Assembly (NCBI RefSeq): GCF_963662255.1
Contig: NC_085052.1
Location: forward strand, 6,492,807-6,556,806
Reading direction: 5' to 3'
Source: Cinclus cinclus
Taxonomy: Eukaryota; Chordata; Aves; Passeriformes; Cinclidae
DNA length: 64,000 bases
Shown one piece after another: positions 63,376 to 64,000 of this stretch. How positions within the stretch are numbered: the first letter of the stretch is position 1; every line of letters begins with the position of its first letter. The translations under genes and the position numbers were made by a program. The notes under the pieces were generated by a model. The model saw only the letters and a list, made by a program, of their open reading frames with translations. It made no database searches and was not told the origin of the DNA.

Positions 63376-63505
63376 GATCCTCAGGGCCATAATCCAACAA
63401 AAGCAGGCTTATCTTTAAGCATATGAGTAGCCCTGTCAAAGTCAATGGGGCTCCAGATGTGTTTAAAGATAAACACATACTTAAGTGCCTTGCTGTATTG
63501 GAACT
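63376..63505. repeat. Old dispersed repeat with internal palindrome
   Basis: The segment holds GGGCCATAATCCAACAAAAG, ATCTTTAAGCATATGAGTAG, CCCTGTCAAAGTCAATGGGG and GTGTTTAAAGATAAACACAT, then CTTAAGTGCCTTGCTGTATT. The CAATGGG core is flanked by imperfectly complementary CTTTAAGCATATGAGTAGCC and GGGCTCCAGATGTGTTTAAAG halves. I recognise this pattern as a widespread ancient amniote interspersed repeat (TGACTTCAATGGG core with TTAAGCAcATG arms), but I cannot assign a family name with certainty. Confidence 0.5.
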
Positions 63506-64000
63506 CCTTGACTGCTTTATTTCCATTTCGTTTTAATAGTAGACCTTAAATTTTGTATATAGGGGCAGAGGATTCTTGCTGGATGGTAGATTAGAATATT
63601 ATTTTCAAAGATATTGAATAGGGAAATCCTAAAATCATAGAAATGATTTTTAATTATTCAGATGGTTTATTTCAACTGTTATGAGTCTATATTGTTTGAC
63701 TTGTTTTACTTGGGACTTCAGGACAGATGCACTGCAAACATGGAATTGAGCCACAGAGCTCTGCAAGGCTCCACTCCAGTGCCATAAGATCAATATCCCA
63801 CTTTAGGGAAGTTGCTTCACCTGCTTAAGCTTCGTCTCACCTCTGCAAAAATGAAGACTATTAACATTTCCTTTATCTCACTTCAGTTGCCTAGTAAATG
63901 CTTGGACAAGGATTTGATAATAGAAAATGCTGAAAGATGCATCTATTGAAAAAATAAAACTGGAAAAAATATTGGCTGCAAGCCTGCTTGGGCAAAAAAA

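Overview
This window is vertebrate nuclear DNA, almost certainly from a bird. The evidence is split genes with GT-AG introns, at least six fragments of the avian CR1 LINE with the typical 3' tail, compact introns, and many expanded tandem repeats. Nothing prokaryotic or organellar was seen. Only two protein-coding genes can be supported, both on the minus strand: the right-hand one is KCNK18 (TRESK two-pore potassium channel, complete) and the left-hand one is SLC18A2 (VMAT2 vesicular monoamine transporter, first two coding exons only). KCNK18 followed by SLC18A2 in the same direction matches the order I recall on human chromosome 10q25, so the window is the reverse complement of the human orientation.

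Layout. 1-7471: non-coding sequence that is most simply SLC18A2 intron 2 running off the left edge, with one CR1 fragment. 7472-9741: SLC18A2 coding exons 2 and 1, separated by a 1.8 kb intron that holds a (GAA)n tract. 9650-11107: a GC- and CpG-rich 5' region packed with tandem arrays: GGGACAC-type, CCCAG, a 30/19-bp higher-order minisatellite, and a CR1 copy ending in about 45 CTCCT units. 11108-37073: about 26 kb between the genes with no supported gene and a few old CR1 pieces. 37074-41572: the three coding exons of KCNK18, with a TATA-like box about 155 bp upstream of the start codon. 41733-56229: intergenic sequence with two same-orientation CR1 copies enclosing two large tandem arrays. 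56230-59690: two CpG-island-like blocks with no recognisable coding exon, separated by a (TTTC)n tract. 59940-60860: AT-rich single-copy sequence that looks like a conserved developmental non-coding element. 60860-64000: unannotated sequence with one old palindromic dispersed repeat.

The two genes do not form an operon or shared pathway; they are neighbours by conserved synteny. KCNK18 encodes a background K+ channel of sensory neurons and SLC18A2 loads monoamines into synaptic vesicles. The human neighbour beyond KCNK18 is the homeobox gene VAX1, transcribed divergently. No VAX1 homeodomain exon is visible here, so it would be expected beyond the right edge, and the CpG islands and AT-rich element may belong to its regulatory territory (inference).

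No convincing previously undescribed system was found. The observations most worth checking are the apparent loss of both calcineurin-docking motifs in this TRESK, the cluster of tandem arrays at the VMAT2 promoter, and the orphan CpG islands with the adjacent AT-rich element.
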